Of a stretch of DNA of 34,148 nt, positions 22,379 to 31,714 are shown one piece after another. The DNA comes from an uncultured Eubacteriales bacterium (GTDB lineage Bacteria; Bacillota; Clostridia; Peptostreptococcales; Anaerovoracaceae), in NCBI GenBank assembly GCA_902786355.1, contig CADABZ010000022.1, positions 1 to 34,148 on the forward strand, read 5' to 3'. Every line of letters begins with the position of its first letter. The first letter of the stretch is position 1. The notes under the pieces were generated by a model. It was given only the letters and a program-made list of their open reading frames with translations, did no database searches and was not told the DNA's origin. The translations under genes and the position numbers were made by a program.

Positions 22379-22487
22379 TCCCTCTTCAGGAAGAGAATTT
22401 CTGACAATTCCAGTTTGAATATCCGGGGGCGCCGGATGCTCACATCTGTGCGCCTCCCCGATTCAGAATAAGTAAGGAGGAATAACA

Positions 22488-23828
22488 TTGGGCACTTTCA
22501 TTCCTAACACCAAGGAAGAGCAATTAAAAATGCTCAACGAGATTGGCTATAAGGATTTCGACGATCTCTTCAAGGTGATCCCTGAAGCTGCCAAGGTCAA
22601 AGGCGAACTCGACCTTCCTGAGGGAATGTCCGAGATCGAAGTCGACCGCAAGATTCAGGGACTCGCAAATAAGAACGTCATCTTCCGCTCCATCTTCCGC
22701 GGTGCAGGCGCATATAACCACTATGTACCTTCCGCAGTAGATGCAATAGCCAACAAAGAAGAGTTTTTAACAGCTTATACACCTTATCAGGCTGAAATCA
22801 GCCAGGGTATCCTTCAGTCGATCTTTGAGTATCAGACAATGATCGCTGAGATCACCGGCATGGATATCGCTAACGCTTCGATGTACGACGGCGCTTCCGC
22901 AGCTGCAGAAGCATGCTGGATGTGCAAGGACAGAAAGCACAGCACCATCTATGTATCCGGCGCTATTGACGAAAGGATCCTCACAGTAATCAACACATAT
23001 TCATTCGGAAGAGGCAGTAAGGTAGTAGTCATCCCTGCAAAGGATGGCGTTACCGACAAGGACGCTCTCGCAAAGGCACTCGCAGATGATCCTGCAGCTT
23101 CCTGCTTCCTGATGCAGTATCCTAATTTCTTCGGTATCGTTGAAGATGCAGACGAGCTCTGCAAGATCACTCAGGATGCCGGCGCTAAGTTCATCATGTA
23201 CTGCCATCCGCTCGCACTCGGCGCTCTCAAGAGCCCTGGCGAGATCGGCGCAGACATCGCTGTAGGTGAAGGACAGCCTCTCGGACTCGGTCTTGAGTTC
23301 GGCGGACCTTACCTCGGATTCCTGTCAACAAGACAGCAGTATATGCGTCAGATCCCTGGCAGACTTATCGGCGAGACCGTAGATACAAGAGGCGACAGAG
23401 GCTTCGTTCTGACCATCCAGGCCAGAGAGCAGCACATCCGTCGTGAGAAAGCAAGCTCCAACATCTGCTCCAACGAGGCATGGTGTGCTCTCAGAGCAGG
23501 TATCTATCTGTCAACCATCGGCCCTGCAGGCTATGCACAGGTTGCTGAGCTCTGCTCATCCAAGGCTCACTACATGGCAGAAGAGCTCGACAAGATCGGC
23601 ATGAAGCTCTGCTTCAAGGGAGAGTTCTGGAACGAATTCGCTACTACATGTCCTGATGCTGATAAGCTCCTTGCAGCTCTTGAAGCAAAGGGCATCCTCG
23701 GAGGACTCAAGTTCCAGTGCTGCGGCTGTGACGACAGCGACTGTGACTGCATCCTCTGGTGCTGCACAGAGCTCAACACAAAAGAAGATATCGACGAAGT
23801 CATAGCTATCGCAAAGGAGGTGTTCTAA
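22488..23828 (+). CDS. gcvPA: Glycine decarboxylase subunit 1 (P protein alpha)
   Basis: The N-terminal half of the split glycine dehydrogenase (decarboxylating), as usual in Firmicutes. 446 aa. Family marks: FIPNTKEEQLKMLNEIG, FRGAGAYNHYVPSAVD, FLTAYTPYQAEISQG, YDGASAAAEA and REQHIRREKASSNICSN. It forms the PLP enzyme with GcvPB. Start is TTG at 22488, preceded by AAGGAGG at 7 bases. Unusual: the C-terminal segment at residues 411-426 reads CCGCDDSDCDCILWCC, seven cysteines in 16 residues, where relatives have a short non-cysteine loop. This could bind metal or be redox-sensitive. Confidence 0.92.
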   Translation: MGTFIPNTKEEQLKMLNEIGYKDFDDLFKVIPEAAKVKGELDLPEGMSEIEVDRKIQGLANKNVIFRSIFRGAGAYNHYVPSAVDAIANKEEFLTAYTPYQAEISQGILQSIFEYQTMIAEITGMDIANASMYDGASAAAEACWMCKDRKHSTIYVSGAIDERILTVINTYSFGRGSKVVVIPAKDGVTDKDALAKALADDPAASCFLMQYPNFFGIVEDADELCKITQDAGAKFIMYCHPLALGALKSPGEIGADIAVGEGQPLGLGLEFGGPYLGFLSTRQQYMRQIPGRLIGETVDTRGDRGFVLTIQAREQHIRREKASSNICSNEAWCALRAGIYLSTIGPAGYAQVAELCSSKAHYMAEELDKIGMKLCFKGEFWNEFATTCPDADKLLAALEAKGILGGLKFQCCGCDDSDCDCILWCCTELNTKEDIDEVIAIAKEVF

Positions 23829-23829
23829 G

Positions 23830-25254
23830 ATGAAGTTAATATTCGAGAAGAGCATTCCTGGTAGAGGACAAGATATCTTCCCTGCATGCGATGTTCCTGT
23901 AAAGATGCCTGCAGCTCCTCTTCGCGAGAAGAAGGCACATCTCCCTGAGATCTCTGAGAACGAGATGGGAAGACACTATACAGCTCTTGCTAAGAGAGCT
24001 CACGGAGTCAATGACGGATTCTATCCACTCGGCTCCTGCACAATGAAGCACAATCCTAGGATCAACGAAAAGATGGCTAACCTTCCTGGTTTTGCCAAGC
24101 TCCATCCGCTCCAGCCTGCAGAGACTGTTCAGGGCGCTAACGAGCTGATCGCTGATCTTGAGAAAATGCTCTGCGAGATCACAGGTATGGACGGAGTTAC
24201 TTTCCAGCCTGCAGCCGGAGCTCACGGCGAGTTCACCGGACTCCTCCTGATCAAGGCTTACCACACAGACAGAGGCGACACAGAGAGAACTGAGATACTT
24301 GTACCTGACGCTGCTCACGGCACCAACCCTGCATCCGCAACAATGGCTGGCTACAAGACAGTAGTTATCAAGTCCAACGAGAACGGTACTGTAGATCTTG
24401 ATGACCTCAAGGCTCATCTCGGTCCTAAGACTGCCGGTCTGATGCTGACCAACCCTAACACCGTAGGTCTCTTCGACCCTAACATCATGGAGATCACCCG
24501 CCTTGTTCATGAGGCAGGCGGACTCTGCTACTATGACGGTGCTAACCTGAACGCTGTAATCGGTATCGTACGTCCTGCAGATATCGGATTCGACGTAATC
24601 CACATGAACCTGCACAAGACATTCTCGACACCTCACGGCGGCGGCGGTCCTGGCAGCGGCCCATGCGCTTACAAGGATTTCCTTGCTCCATTCGCACCTG
24701 GCCTCGTATGCAAGGACGGCAAGTATGTAAGAGCTGAGAAGTCCATCGGAAATATGACTGGCTTCTACGGCAACTTCCTCGTAATGGTCAAGGCATATGC
24801 ATACCTGCTGACCATCGGCAAGGATGTACATACTATTGCTGAGAACGCTGTTCTCAACGCTAACTACATGCAGGAGAAGCTCAAGGATCTGTATCCGATC
24901 GCATTCGATACTACATGCATGCATGAGTTCGTAATCGGCCTCGACCCGATCTACCGCAAGACTCATGTTTCGGCTCTGGACGTAGCTAAGGCTCTCCTCG
25001 ACTACGGTATCCATCCGCCTACAATCTACTTCCCTCTGATCGTACACGAGGCCCTCATGATCGAGCCTACTGAGACAGAGACGAAGGAAACTCTCGACGA
25101 AGCTATCACAGCATTCCGCGAGATCTATGACCGCATCTTCAATGCTCCTGAGAGTGTACAGATGGCACCTCAGACCACTCCGGTACTGAGACTTGATGAC
25201 ACCAAGGCTGCAAGAGAACCGCACCTCAGATACGAATTCTGCGACTGCGAATAA
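23830..25254 (+). CDS. gcvPB: Glycine decarboxylase subunit 2 (P protein beta)
   Basis: The PLP-carrying half of the glycine decarboxylase, 474 aa. The cofactor lysine is Lys263 in NLHKTFSTPHGGGGPGSGP; other marks are FYPLGSCTMKHNPRIN, FQPAAGAHGEFTG, PDAAHGTNPASA and LTNPNTVGLFD. It starts one base after the gcvPA stop, with its GGAGGTG site inside the end of gcvPA, so the two are coupled and made in equal amounts. A long open frame on the opposite strand within it is a codon-bias shadow. Confidence 0.93.
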   Translation: MKLIFEKSIPGRGQDIFPACDVPVKMPAAPLREKKAHLPEISENEMGRHYTALAKRAHGVNDGFYPLGSCTMKHNPRINEKMANLPGFAKLHPLQPAETVQGANELIADLEKMLCEITGMDGVTFQPAAGAHGEFTGLLLIKAYHTDRGDTERTEILVPDAAHGTNPASATMAGYKTVVIKSNENGTVDLDDLKAHLGPKTAGLMLTNPNTVGLFDPNIMEITRLVHEAGGLCYYDGANLNAVIGIVRPADIGFDVIHMNLHKTFSTPHGGGGPGSGPCAYKDFLAPFAPGLVCKDGKYVRAEKSIGNMTGFYGNFLVMVKAYAYLLTIGKDVHTIAENAVLNANYMQEKLKDLYPIAFDTTCMHEFVIGLDPIYRKTHVSALDVAKALLDYGIHPPTIYFPLIVHEALMIEPTETETKETLDEAITAFREIYDRIFNAPESVQMAPQTTPVLRLDDTKAAREPHLRYEFCDCE

Positions 25255-25288
25255 GAATCGGTCAGCTGAAATCTACAGCAAATACAGA

Positions 25289-25320
25289 AGCCCGGGACTC
25301 AATATCCCGGGCTTTGTTAT
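25289..25320 (+). terminator. Terminator at the end of the gcv operon
   Basis: AGCCCGGGA (25289-25297) pairs perfectly with TCCCGGGCT (25305-25313), followed by TTGTTATAT. It lies between convergent gcvPB and lpdA and may also stop the lpdA transcript. Confidence 0.8.
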
Positions 25321-25358
25321 ATATTACTGTCAGTCTGCAGCAGACTCTGCTGTACCTT

Positions 25359-26750
25359 CTACAGGCGTGCAGCTTCCATGATAGCTTCTGCAAATGATGG
25401 ATGCGGATGAATGATGTTGGCAACTTCTTCAAGAGTCATGCCGCGTCCGATAGCTACTGCCAGCTCTCCGATCAGATCGGAAGCTCTTCCGCACAGGAGA
25501 TGTGCTCCGATCAGAACATGGTCATCTTCTCTGGCTATCAGCTTGACGAAGCCTCTGTCGAGACCAGCGATAATAGTCTTGCCGTTAGCTGACATAGGGT
25601 ACTTCTTGCTGACTGCCTTGATTCCTGCCTCCTTAGCCTCATCTGCAGTCATTCCGACTACAGCGATCTCAGGATCTGTATAGATGCAGCTCGGAACTGT
25701 TCCCATATTGATAGCAGCCTCTTCGCCATTAATAAGAGCAACTGCATTGCGGCCTTCTGCCGATGCTGTATGAGCAAGCTGGATCCTGCCTATGCAGTCT
25801 CCTATCGCATATACGCTCGGTACAGGTGTTTTGTATGCATCATCAGCTGTGATGAATCCCTTGGCGTCCTCTACGTCAGGATACTCTGCAAGGAGCTTCT
25901 CGCTGAATACTCCGGCTGTATTAGGCCTGCGGCCTACGCACATGAGGACCTTGTCAGCCTTGACTGTGATCTCTTCGCCCTTCTTGTTGGTGAGGATAAC
26001 CGCAAGCTTGTCTCCGTCTTTTTCGATCTTCTTGACAGGAGATGCAACATGTACATCAACGCCCTTCTTCTCAAGGGTCATCTTGATGCTGCGTCCGATC
26101 TCCTTGTCGATGACAGGAAGAAGTCTGTCCATTCCCTCGATGACTGTTACATGATCTCCGAGATCAGCGTATATAGTAGCGAATTCTATTCCGATAACTC
26201 CTCCGCCGATGATGACGAACTCAGGGATCTCTTCTCCTCCCATTTCGATCAGCTCTGTGCTGTCGATAACGCCAGGAAGATCTGCACCAGGGATCGGTGG
26301 AATGAAAGGCTTTGAGCCTGTTGCTACCATGATGTTCTCAGCTCTGACTATCATGTTTCCGCCTTCAGGCGATGTGACGCTTACGACATGAGGCTCAATG
26401 ATAACGCCTGTTCCTGTCAGAACGTCTATCTTTTTCTTCTTGAGAAGACCGGTGATGCCGCTTCTGAGTGTATCGAGAACTTCGTCTTTTCTCTCGCCGA
26501 TTCTCTTGCGGTTAGCGTGAAGTCCTTCGACCTCTACACCGACTTCTGCTCCGTGAGCTGCATCACGGTATACATCTGAAGAGTGCATCAGTGCCTTTGT
26601 CGGGATACAGCCTCTGTTAAGGCAAGTTCCGCCGATCTTGTCTTTCTCGACAATTGCTACTTTCATGCCGTGTTCCTGAGCATAGAAGGCTGCTTCATAT
26701 CCGCCCGGGCCTGCTCCGATAATAATAAGATCATACTGATAACCACTCAT
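25359..26750 (-). CDS. lpdA: Dihydrolipoyl dehydrogenase (L protein)
   Basis: A 463-aa flavoprotein disulfide reductase that reoxidises the dihydrolipoyl arm of GcvH with NAD. FAD fold GAGPGGYEAA (12-21), redox pair GGTCLNRGCIPTK (Cys43 and Cys48), NAD fold IIGGGVIGIEFA, FAD-binding YAIGDC and the C-terminal base HPHPSFAEA (His450, Glu455). No N-terminal lipoyl domain. It converges on the gcv operon rather than belonging to it. AAAGGAA precedes the ATG. It lies 79 bases after folD in the same direction, probably with it in one transcript. Confidence 0.92.
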   Translation of the reverse strand: MSGYQYDLIIIGAGPGGYEAAFYAQEHGMKVAIVEKDKIGGTCLNRGCIPTKALMHSSDVYRDAAHGAEVGVEVEGLHANRKRIGERKDEVLDTLRSGITGLLKKKKIDVLTGTGVIIEPHVVSVTSPEGGNMIVRAENIMVATGSKPFIPPIPGADLPGVIDSTELIEMGGEEIPEFVIIGGGVIGIEFATIYADLGDHVTVIEGMDRLLPVIDKEIGRSIKMTLEKKGVDVHVASPVKKIEKDGDKLAVILTNKKGEEITVKADKVLMCVGRRPNTAGVFSEKLLAEYPDVEDAKGFITADDAYKTPVPSVYAIGDCIGRIQLAHTASAEGRNAVALINGEEAAINMGTVPSCIYTDPEIAVVGMTADEAKEAGIKAVSKKYPMSANGKTIIAGLDRGFVKLIAREDDHVLIGAHLLCGRASDLIGELAVAIGRGMTLEEVANIIHPHPSFAEAIMEAARL

Positions 26751-26829
26751 TTTTTCTGTTCCTTTCTTAGCTGTTAAACTGCGAATTACCTTTTAAGATC
26801 TGTATTCATTCTGATCAATTGGGCTTAAC

Positions 26830-27714
26830 TTATTTTGTAGCGTCTGTGTAGAGAGGCTGTTTCTTCGCATATCTTCTGGCTGCCTCGATAACGTGCGATA
26901 CAAGAACGCAGGTGGTGATGCGTCCTACGCCGCCCGGTACAGGCGAGATAGCCCTGACGACAGGCTCTACACGGTCGAAGTCGACATCGCCGGATATTTT
27001 CTCTGTCTCAGGATCCCAGTCAGTACCTATGTCTATGATGACCTGATCAGGGTTGGTGAACTCAGGTCCGACAAAATGAAGCTGTCCGCAGGCTACTATG
27101 AGGATATCTGCCTCTCTTGTGATCTCCGGGATGTTTTCTGTGCTTGTGTGGCAGTTGACTACTGTCGCGTTCTCATGCATGAGCATCATCGCAACAGGTC
27201 TTCCGATGACAAGTGAACGGCCAATGATCGCTGCTTTCTTTCTGGCAATGTCTATATTGTAGAAATGAAGCATCTCCATTGTTGCCTGCGCAGTGCAGGA
27301 CGGGAATCCCTTGTCTGTGCTGGTAAAAACGCCGGACAGCGATCTGTCGGTGATGCCGTCTACGTCCTTTTCCGGTGACAGAAGCATACGCGCACGTTCT
27401 GCATCGAGCTGCTCCGGAAGCGGCATGAACATCAGGATACCATGCACTCCCGGATCATTGTTGAGAGATGACAGGGCTCTGTCGAACTCGTCCTGTCTGG
27501 CGTCTGCAGGCAGCGTAAGCGTGACTACACGCACTCCTACAGCGTGACAGCGCTTGATCGCACTGTTCTCATAAGATACATCGTCGTGTCTGTCTCCGAC
27601 CCTCAGTATTGCTATTGTCGGATAGATCCCCTGGGATCTGAGTTCCTCAACATCCCGGATCATCCTCTCGCTGAGCGCCTTGACTACCGGTGCGCCCTTC
27701 AGGACTTCTGCCAT
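26830..27714 (-). CDS. folD: Methylene-THF dehydrogenase/methenyl-THF cyclohydrolase
   Basis: FolD interconverts 5,10-methylene-THF (the product of glycine cleavage), methenyl-THF and 10-formyl-THF. 294 aa, full length. The active-site helix SYENSAIKRCHAVGV holds Tyr and Lys in the clostridial form; other marks are HGILMFMPLP, SPEKDVDGIT, the NADP fold IIGRSLVIGRP and the C-terminal ISPVPGGVGRITTCVL. The ATG at 27714 has AAGGGGGATG at 7 bases; an in-frame start at 27753 lacks a site. The AT-rich 151-base gap upstream to lplA (27715-27865) holds TATACT- and TTAAAAT-like boxes but no certain promoter. Confidence 0.92.
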   Translation of the reverse strand: MAEVLKGAPVVKALSERMIRDVEELRSQGIYPTIAILRVGDRHDDVSYENSAIKRCHAVGVRVVTLTLPADARQDEFDRALSSLNNDPGVHGILMFMPLPEQLDAERARMLLSPEKDVDGITDRSLSGVFTSTDKGFPSCTAQATMEMLHFYNIDIARKKAAIIGRSLVIGRPVAMMLMHENATVVNCHTSTENIPEITREADILIVACGQLHFVGPEFTNPDQVIIDIGTDWDPETEKISGDVDFDRVEPVVRAISPVPGGVGRITTCVLVSHVIEAARRYAKKQPLYTDATK

Positions 27715-27865
27715 ATAACATCCCCCTTGATATTGTATTGATACGGCCGGCACTGCACGCAGGGCCAGCCAGATATTATTTTAACATTATTAAGTATAGC
27801 TTGACTATTACTTTTAGTAGTACAAGCAGTCAGAAAACTTCACTTTCTGCAGAATGATGGTCTGT

Positions 27866-28891
27866 TCACTCTACTGATGATGCTATCAGCTCGAGGATCT
27901 CATATCCTGTAGCTGATGTTCCGCGCGCGAGCCTCAGTCCGAGGATCTCTCCGGCATCGTATCTGCAGCCCTCAAGCAACTCTTCTATCTGTCCGAACAG
28001 CTCTGTCTCAAGAGCATCCGAATATATCCTGCACTGTGATATGTATTCGCCGCGCATCTCCAACTGGATCTCCACGCCGCCCCAGTCAAAGCGGTGCTCT
28101 ATGACCTTGCTGAAAGGTATCCTCGTCCCGTAGCGCCATTCCTCAGATGCGTATTTTGCGTGAAGCTCCTCCGGTACAGCCGGAAGATCCGCTGCTTCGG
28201 CGCTGCAGCCGTACTCACGCTCAGCAGCACGGATGAGCTGCTCCTGCATCGCTCTCACAGCCTTTGCTGTCCGCTCTGCCTCAGGCACTTCGCCGGCAGG
28301 ACCGCTTATCTCTGTAAGTCTGTCTTCCGTGATCCAGTCCATAAGGTTGGTCACCCTCGATCTTACGGACGCAACACCTTTTGACTTCAGCTTCGCCTCT
28401 GAGACCATGAGGTATTTCGGCAGGTCCTCTCCTGAAACATTCATCATGATGGTTCCGTGATGATAGTTGTATCCATTGGATGAGTAGTAGGCATGTCCGG
28501 AGAATTTCTTCCCATCGACTGTGAGATCGTTTCTCCCTGTCTTCTCTGCATTGATGCCCATGAGTCTGCAGGCAAGGAGAATCACATCTGTCTGCCGGGA
28601 TATATCATACAGGCCGTCTTTTGCTATGAATGTAAAATTCAGGTTTCCCATATCGTGATAAACTGCGCCGCCGCCCGACATGCGCCTTGCAAGGTAAACC
28701 CCGTCAGCCTTTATTCTCTCAACATAGCATTCACGCCATGGATTCTGGTTCCTGCCTATGACGACTGTATGCGCGTTCTGCCACAGGAAGAGAATGACTT
28801 CGTCCTCTTCGCAGGAAAAAGTAAGGTATTCCTCCACAGCCAGATTGATATATGGATCAGTGTTGTCTGTCCTGTATACTGTGAGCTTCAT
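27866..28891 (-). CDS. lplA: Lipoate-protein ligase A
   Basis: LplA attaches free lipoate to GcvH through lipoyl-AMP. 341 aa with the biotin/lipoate ligase core (about 1-190): FLWQNAHTVVIGRNQNPW, the lipoyl-AMP loop ARRMSGGGAVYHDMGNLNFT, the lysine segment DLTVDGKKFSGHA, and the C-terminal accessory domain (about 250-341). Both domains are present, as in one-piece bacterial LplA. GGAGGAAAGG precedes the ATG. Its place beside lpdA, folD and the gcv operon fits a role in making active GcvH from salvaged lipoate. Confidence 0.9.
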   Translation of the reverse strand: MKLTVYRTDNTDPYINLAVEEYLTFSCEEDEVILFLWQNAHTVVIGRNQNPWRECYVERIKADGVYLARRMSGGGAVYHDMGNLNFTFIAKDGLYDISRQTDVILLACRLMGINAEKTGRNDLTVDGKKFSGHAYYSSNGYNYHHGTIMMNVSGEDLPKYLMVSEAKLKSKGVASVRSRVTNLMDWITEDRLTEISGPAGEVPEAERTAKAVRAMQEQLIRAAEREYGCSAEAADLPAVPEELHAKYASEEWRYGTRIPFSKVIEHRFDWGGVEIQLEMRGEYISQCRIYSDALETELFGQIEELLEGCRYDAGEILGLRLARGTSATGYEILELIASSVE

Positions 28892-28947
28892 CGGTCCTTT
28901 CCTCCTTTGAGACCTAATATAACATCAGAAGGTTTTTTCAGCAATCA

Positions 28948-28973
28948 CAAAACGGGAGCAAAGCTGCTCCCGT
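28948..28973 (-). terminator. Terminator after the membrane protein gene
   Basis: ACGGGAGCA (28973-28965) pairs perfectly with TGCTCCCGT (28960-28952) around a 4-base loop on the minus strand and is followed by TTTG. It lies 22 bases after the stop codon at 28995. Confidence 0.7.
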
Positions 28974-28994
28974 CTCAATATGCATTTCTGCTGA

Positions 28995-29669
28995 TCAGAT
29001 CTCGTCGCCTTCTTCTGCTGGCAGTACACCTGCTGCTGCAGCTGCCTCCTGAGTCTCTTCCAGGCTCTTTTCCTCAGCTTCTGCGTCTGTCTGTTCTTCT
29101 TCGGAGGTTTCGGTCTCCGGTGCTGTCACGTCTGCCTCGCTGCCGCTTTTATCCTTAAGGATCGAAGGATCGAATGGTACAGGTGCAGGCTCATCCGTCT
29201 TAACGAACGAATCACCATAGTACACCAGTCTGCCGTTCTTATCTACGATGATATCATCCATCCAGTCGCATTCTATCTTGCCTCTGCGGTAGTCCCATTT
29301 AACGATATAATCTTCGTATGTGCTGTCGCCGTACTCACTGTAGCCGTAGTTGCGGGCATACTCTTCGTCATAGTGAGATTTCTCATAGTATGTCAGCTTG
29401 ACCCTGTTCCCGTCTATAACTATATCTTCATAGCGGCGGACCTGCTCAAATCTGCCCTGCAGAGCTTTCTTCATCTCTGCTTCCGAGCTGTATGTAGTCC
29501 TCGTGCTTATCACTGAGATATAATTGATGGCACAGGCGGCTGCAGCAATGCATAATGCAGCCACGACAACTATTAAGATCTTCTTTCTCTTCTGTTTATA
29601 TCTCCACTCGGATGCCCAGTACTGAGCTTCACGGCGGTTCTGCTCATCAAAGCTTCTCTTTCCTGCCAT
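28995..29669 (-). CDS. Hypothetical single-pass membrane protein
   Basis: A 224-aa protein with a basic cytoplasmic N-terminus (1-28, KQKRKK), one membrane helix (ILIVVVAALCIAAAACAINY, about 31-50), an external domain rich in Tyr, Asp and Arg (about 60-165; YEDIVIDGNRVKLTYYEKSH, YIVKWDYRRGKIECDW) and a long acidic low-complexity tail (about 170-224). No known family recognised. A weak site (AGAGGACAG) precedes the ATG. It lies 84 bases after the alcohol dehydrogenase gene on the same strand and has its own terminator. Confidence 0.7.
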   Translation of the reverse strand: MAGKRSFDEQNRREAQYWASEWRYKQKRKKILIVVVAALCIAAAACAINYISVISTRTTYSSEAEMKKALQGRFEQVRRYEDIVIDGNRVKLTYYEKSHYDEEYARNYGYSEYGDSTYEDYIVKWDYRRGKIECDWMDDIIVDKNGRLVYYGDSFVKTDEPAPVPFDPSILKDKSGSEADVTAPETETSEEEQTDAEAEEKSLEETQEAAAAAGVLPAEEGDEI

Positions 29670-29753
29670 TGTATTCTGTCCTCTGTCCGTCTGTATATTC
29701 TCTGATGCAGCCCGTTTTCATCATGAAGACTAAGCTGCTTTGCGTCTGTAATT

Positions 29754-30998
29754 CTACCAGCATTCCTCATATATCTCAAGAATCTCATCTGCTGTCATCT
29801 GTCTGAAAGCGCCTCCTGATATAAAGCAGGAAGAAGCGATCTCAGGCAGCAGCGCTTTCTTCGCCTCGCCAAAACCGAGTTCTCTCAGGCTCACAGGCAG
29901 GCCGGCTTCAGAAATAAGTCCGGCCAGAGCTTCGATCCCGGCAAGCGCCAGAAGTTCGTCATCAGACATTCCGTCCTCTGCATAAGCTTCAGAGCGGAGG
30001 GCCTGCGCGTCTGTTATGCCCCACACATTCCGGGCCCACTGTACAAATTTTGGAAGGCCGTCCTTATATATATGTCTGTAATAGACCGGATGAAGGACCG
30101 CAAGCCCTTCTCCGTGATTGCAGCCTGTGTATGCCGAAAGCTGGTGCTCCATGTTGTGAGCCTGGAAGTCTTTGCTCTTCCCGGTCTTGATGATGCGGTT
30201 TTCTGCCAGCGATGCCGTCCACATTATATTGCTTCTGGCCCTGATGTCCATAGGATCCCGGAGCGCAGCCCTGAAATCCCTGATGAGGCCTCTCATCAGG
30301 CCTTCGGACACATCATCAGCAGGATTCCCGTACATCGGCTGGCTGAAATAAGTCTCCATTATATGGGAAAGAATATCGAAGGTGCCTGCCCTGAGCTGGC
30401 GAATCGGCATTGAAAGAGTATATGCCGGGTCCATCAGAGCGAAGAGCGGGTTCATCTGCGGATAGTCTCTGTCGCATTTGATCTTAGTCTCTTCGTTGGT
30501 AAGCACAGCGCATCCGTTGACCTCACTGCCTGTCGCCGGCATAGTTACGACCACGCCGCAAGGCACGATGTCATGCGTCATCGCTCTGCCTTCCATCCAG
30601 AAGTCATTCCAGGCGTCACCTTCGTAGCGTGCCTGCACAGATACAGCTTTGCAGCAGTCCATTACAGATCCGCCCCCGATGGCGATGATCAGGCCGACGT
30701 TGTTGTCGCGGACAAGCTGAGCGCCTTCGAGCATTTTTGCAAGCGTCGGATTGGACATGATCCCGCTGAACTCTATTACTCTCCGGTCTGCCTCAGGCTC
30801 CGCACTGTAGCCCATCCCGCCGAGAACAGCCATGACATCATCATATGAACCATTCTTTCTGACCGAGCCTCCTCCGAAGCCGATCATTATATTGCATCCT
30901 TCAGGCGCGAACTCCCTTATATACGATGCAAGATGTTCTTTCACGCAGCCTTCCCCGAAGCTCACTTTCGTCCTGCATTCCCAGCCGAATCTCTCCAT
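29754..30998 (-). CDS. Iron-containing alcohol dehydrogenase
   Basis: A 414-aa group III (iron-type) alcohol dehydrogenase, closest in pattern to the NADPH-dependent butanol dehydrogenases of clostridia. The nucleotide-binding GFGGGSVRKNGSYDDV and IAIGGGSVMDCCKA loops are present, as is the metal site: FDILSHIMETYF (Asp and His), MEHQLSA (His) and NHGEGLA (His). It reduces aldehydes to alcohols in fermentation; the substrate cannot be told. GGGGG lies 9 bases before the ATG. The gene stands alone before the membrane protein. Confidence 0.88.
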   Translation of the reverse strand: MERFGWECRTKVSFGEGCVKEHLASYIREFAPEGCNIMIGFGGGSVRKNGSYDDVMAVLGGMGYSAEPEADRRVIEFSGIMSNPTLAKMLEGAQLVRDNNVGLIIAIGGGSVMDCCKAVSVQARYEGDAWNDFWMEGRAMTHDIVPCGVVVTMPATGSEVNGCAVLTNEETKIKCDRDYPQMNPLFALMDPAYTLSMPIRQLRAGTFDILSHIMETYFSQPMYGNPADDVSEGLMRGLIRDFRAALRDPMDIRARSNIMWTASLAENRIIKTGKSKDFQAHNMEHQLSAYTGCNHGEGLAVLHPVYYRHIYKDGLPKFVQWARNVWGITDAQALRSEAYAEDGMSDDELLALAGIEALAGLISEAGLPVSLRELGFGEAKKALLPEIASSCFISGGAFRQMTADEILEIYEECW

Positions 30999-31040
30999 TG
31001 CTGTATCCCCCGGTTTCCTTTCTGTCTCTTAAGACCCGTA

Positions 31041-31078
31041 AATCAAGAAGATCCGCCAGGCATGCGCCGGCGGATCTT
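31041..31078 (-). terminator. Terminator after the DUF937 gene
   Basis: AAGATCCGCC (31078-31069) pairs perfectly with GGCGGATCTT (31057-31048) around an 11-base loop, followed by CTTGATTT on the minus strand. It lies 23 bases after the DUF937 stop codon. Confidence 0.7.
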
Positions 31079-31100
31079 ATAACATTCAGATTATCTGTTG

Positions 31101-31616
31101 TTACTTGAGGAGCAGTCCTGCAAGCTTGATAACATCACCTGCATCAACTCCGTCGAGCATTCCGCTTACTACGCTCATCATATCTGAAGCATCTTTCTTC
31201 TTGGATTTGCTCTGTGCGGTTTTGCCCATCTTGGACATCAGCAGAGGTGCGAGGATAGCCATGATCTTGAGGATAGTCTTGGTATCAATGCCGCTCTTCT
31301 TCTTAGCCTTAGCTGCAACAGCTTCTTTATCGTTTCCGAGCAGGTGTCCTACGATCTTGTCTCCGTCGTCTGTGTCAACCTTTTTGAGGAATTTGGAGAT
31401 GTCACTTGTGTCCTCTTTGCCGTGGTCAGCAAGAGCCTTCAGGAATCCCTCCTGTGTCGACTTGTTGGATGCCTGTCCCTGCATTCCCTTGATAAGAATC
31501 GGCAGTACATCTTCCATTACATTAGCTGCGTCGTTGGCGGAAATGCCTGTCTGCTGGCTTATCTGATCAACTGCGCCGCTTGCGATCATCAATTTCAGAA
31601 TATCATTCATGTCCAT
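31101..31616 (-). CDS. DUF937 family protein
   Basis: A 171-aa helical protein of the DUF937 family: MDMNDILKLMIASGAVDQIS, QTGISANDAANVMEDVLPIL (a pattern of paired helices), then GHLLGNDKEAVAAKAKKKSG, the hydrophobic ILKIMAILAPLLMSKMGK, a Lys/Ser linker and a C-terminal helix ending LAGLLLK. Function unknown. The ATG at 31616 has GGAGG 9 bases before; a longer in-frame version to 31742 would run into the next gene and has no site. Confidence 0.8.
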   Translation of the reverse strand: MDMNDILKLMIASGAVDQISQQTGISANDAANVMEDVLPILIKGMQGQASNKSTQEGFLKALADHGKEDTSDISKFLKKVDTDDGDKIVGHLLGNDKEAVAAKAKKKSGIDTKTILKIMAILAPLLMSKMGKTAQSKSKKKDASDMMSVVSGMLDGVDAGDVIKLAGLLLK

Positions 31617-31714
31617 GGTAGTTGTCCTCCTTCTATCTGTCCCAAAACAGTAGACCGGTAAGTCCGGCAACCGGGGTCCATACACTATAATTCTACTAGC
31701 TGCGTTATCGGCAG

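Noticed and set aside
23836-25224. A 462-codon open frame on the minus strand inside gcvPB
   Set aside because: It lies wholly opposite a certain gene, has Ser/Cys/Val-rich composition without family motifs and no ribosome-binding site; it is a codon-bias shadow.
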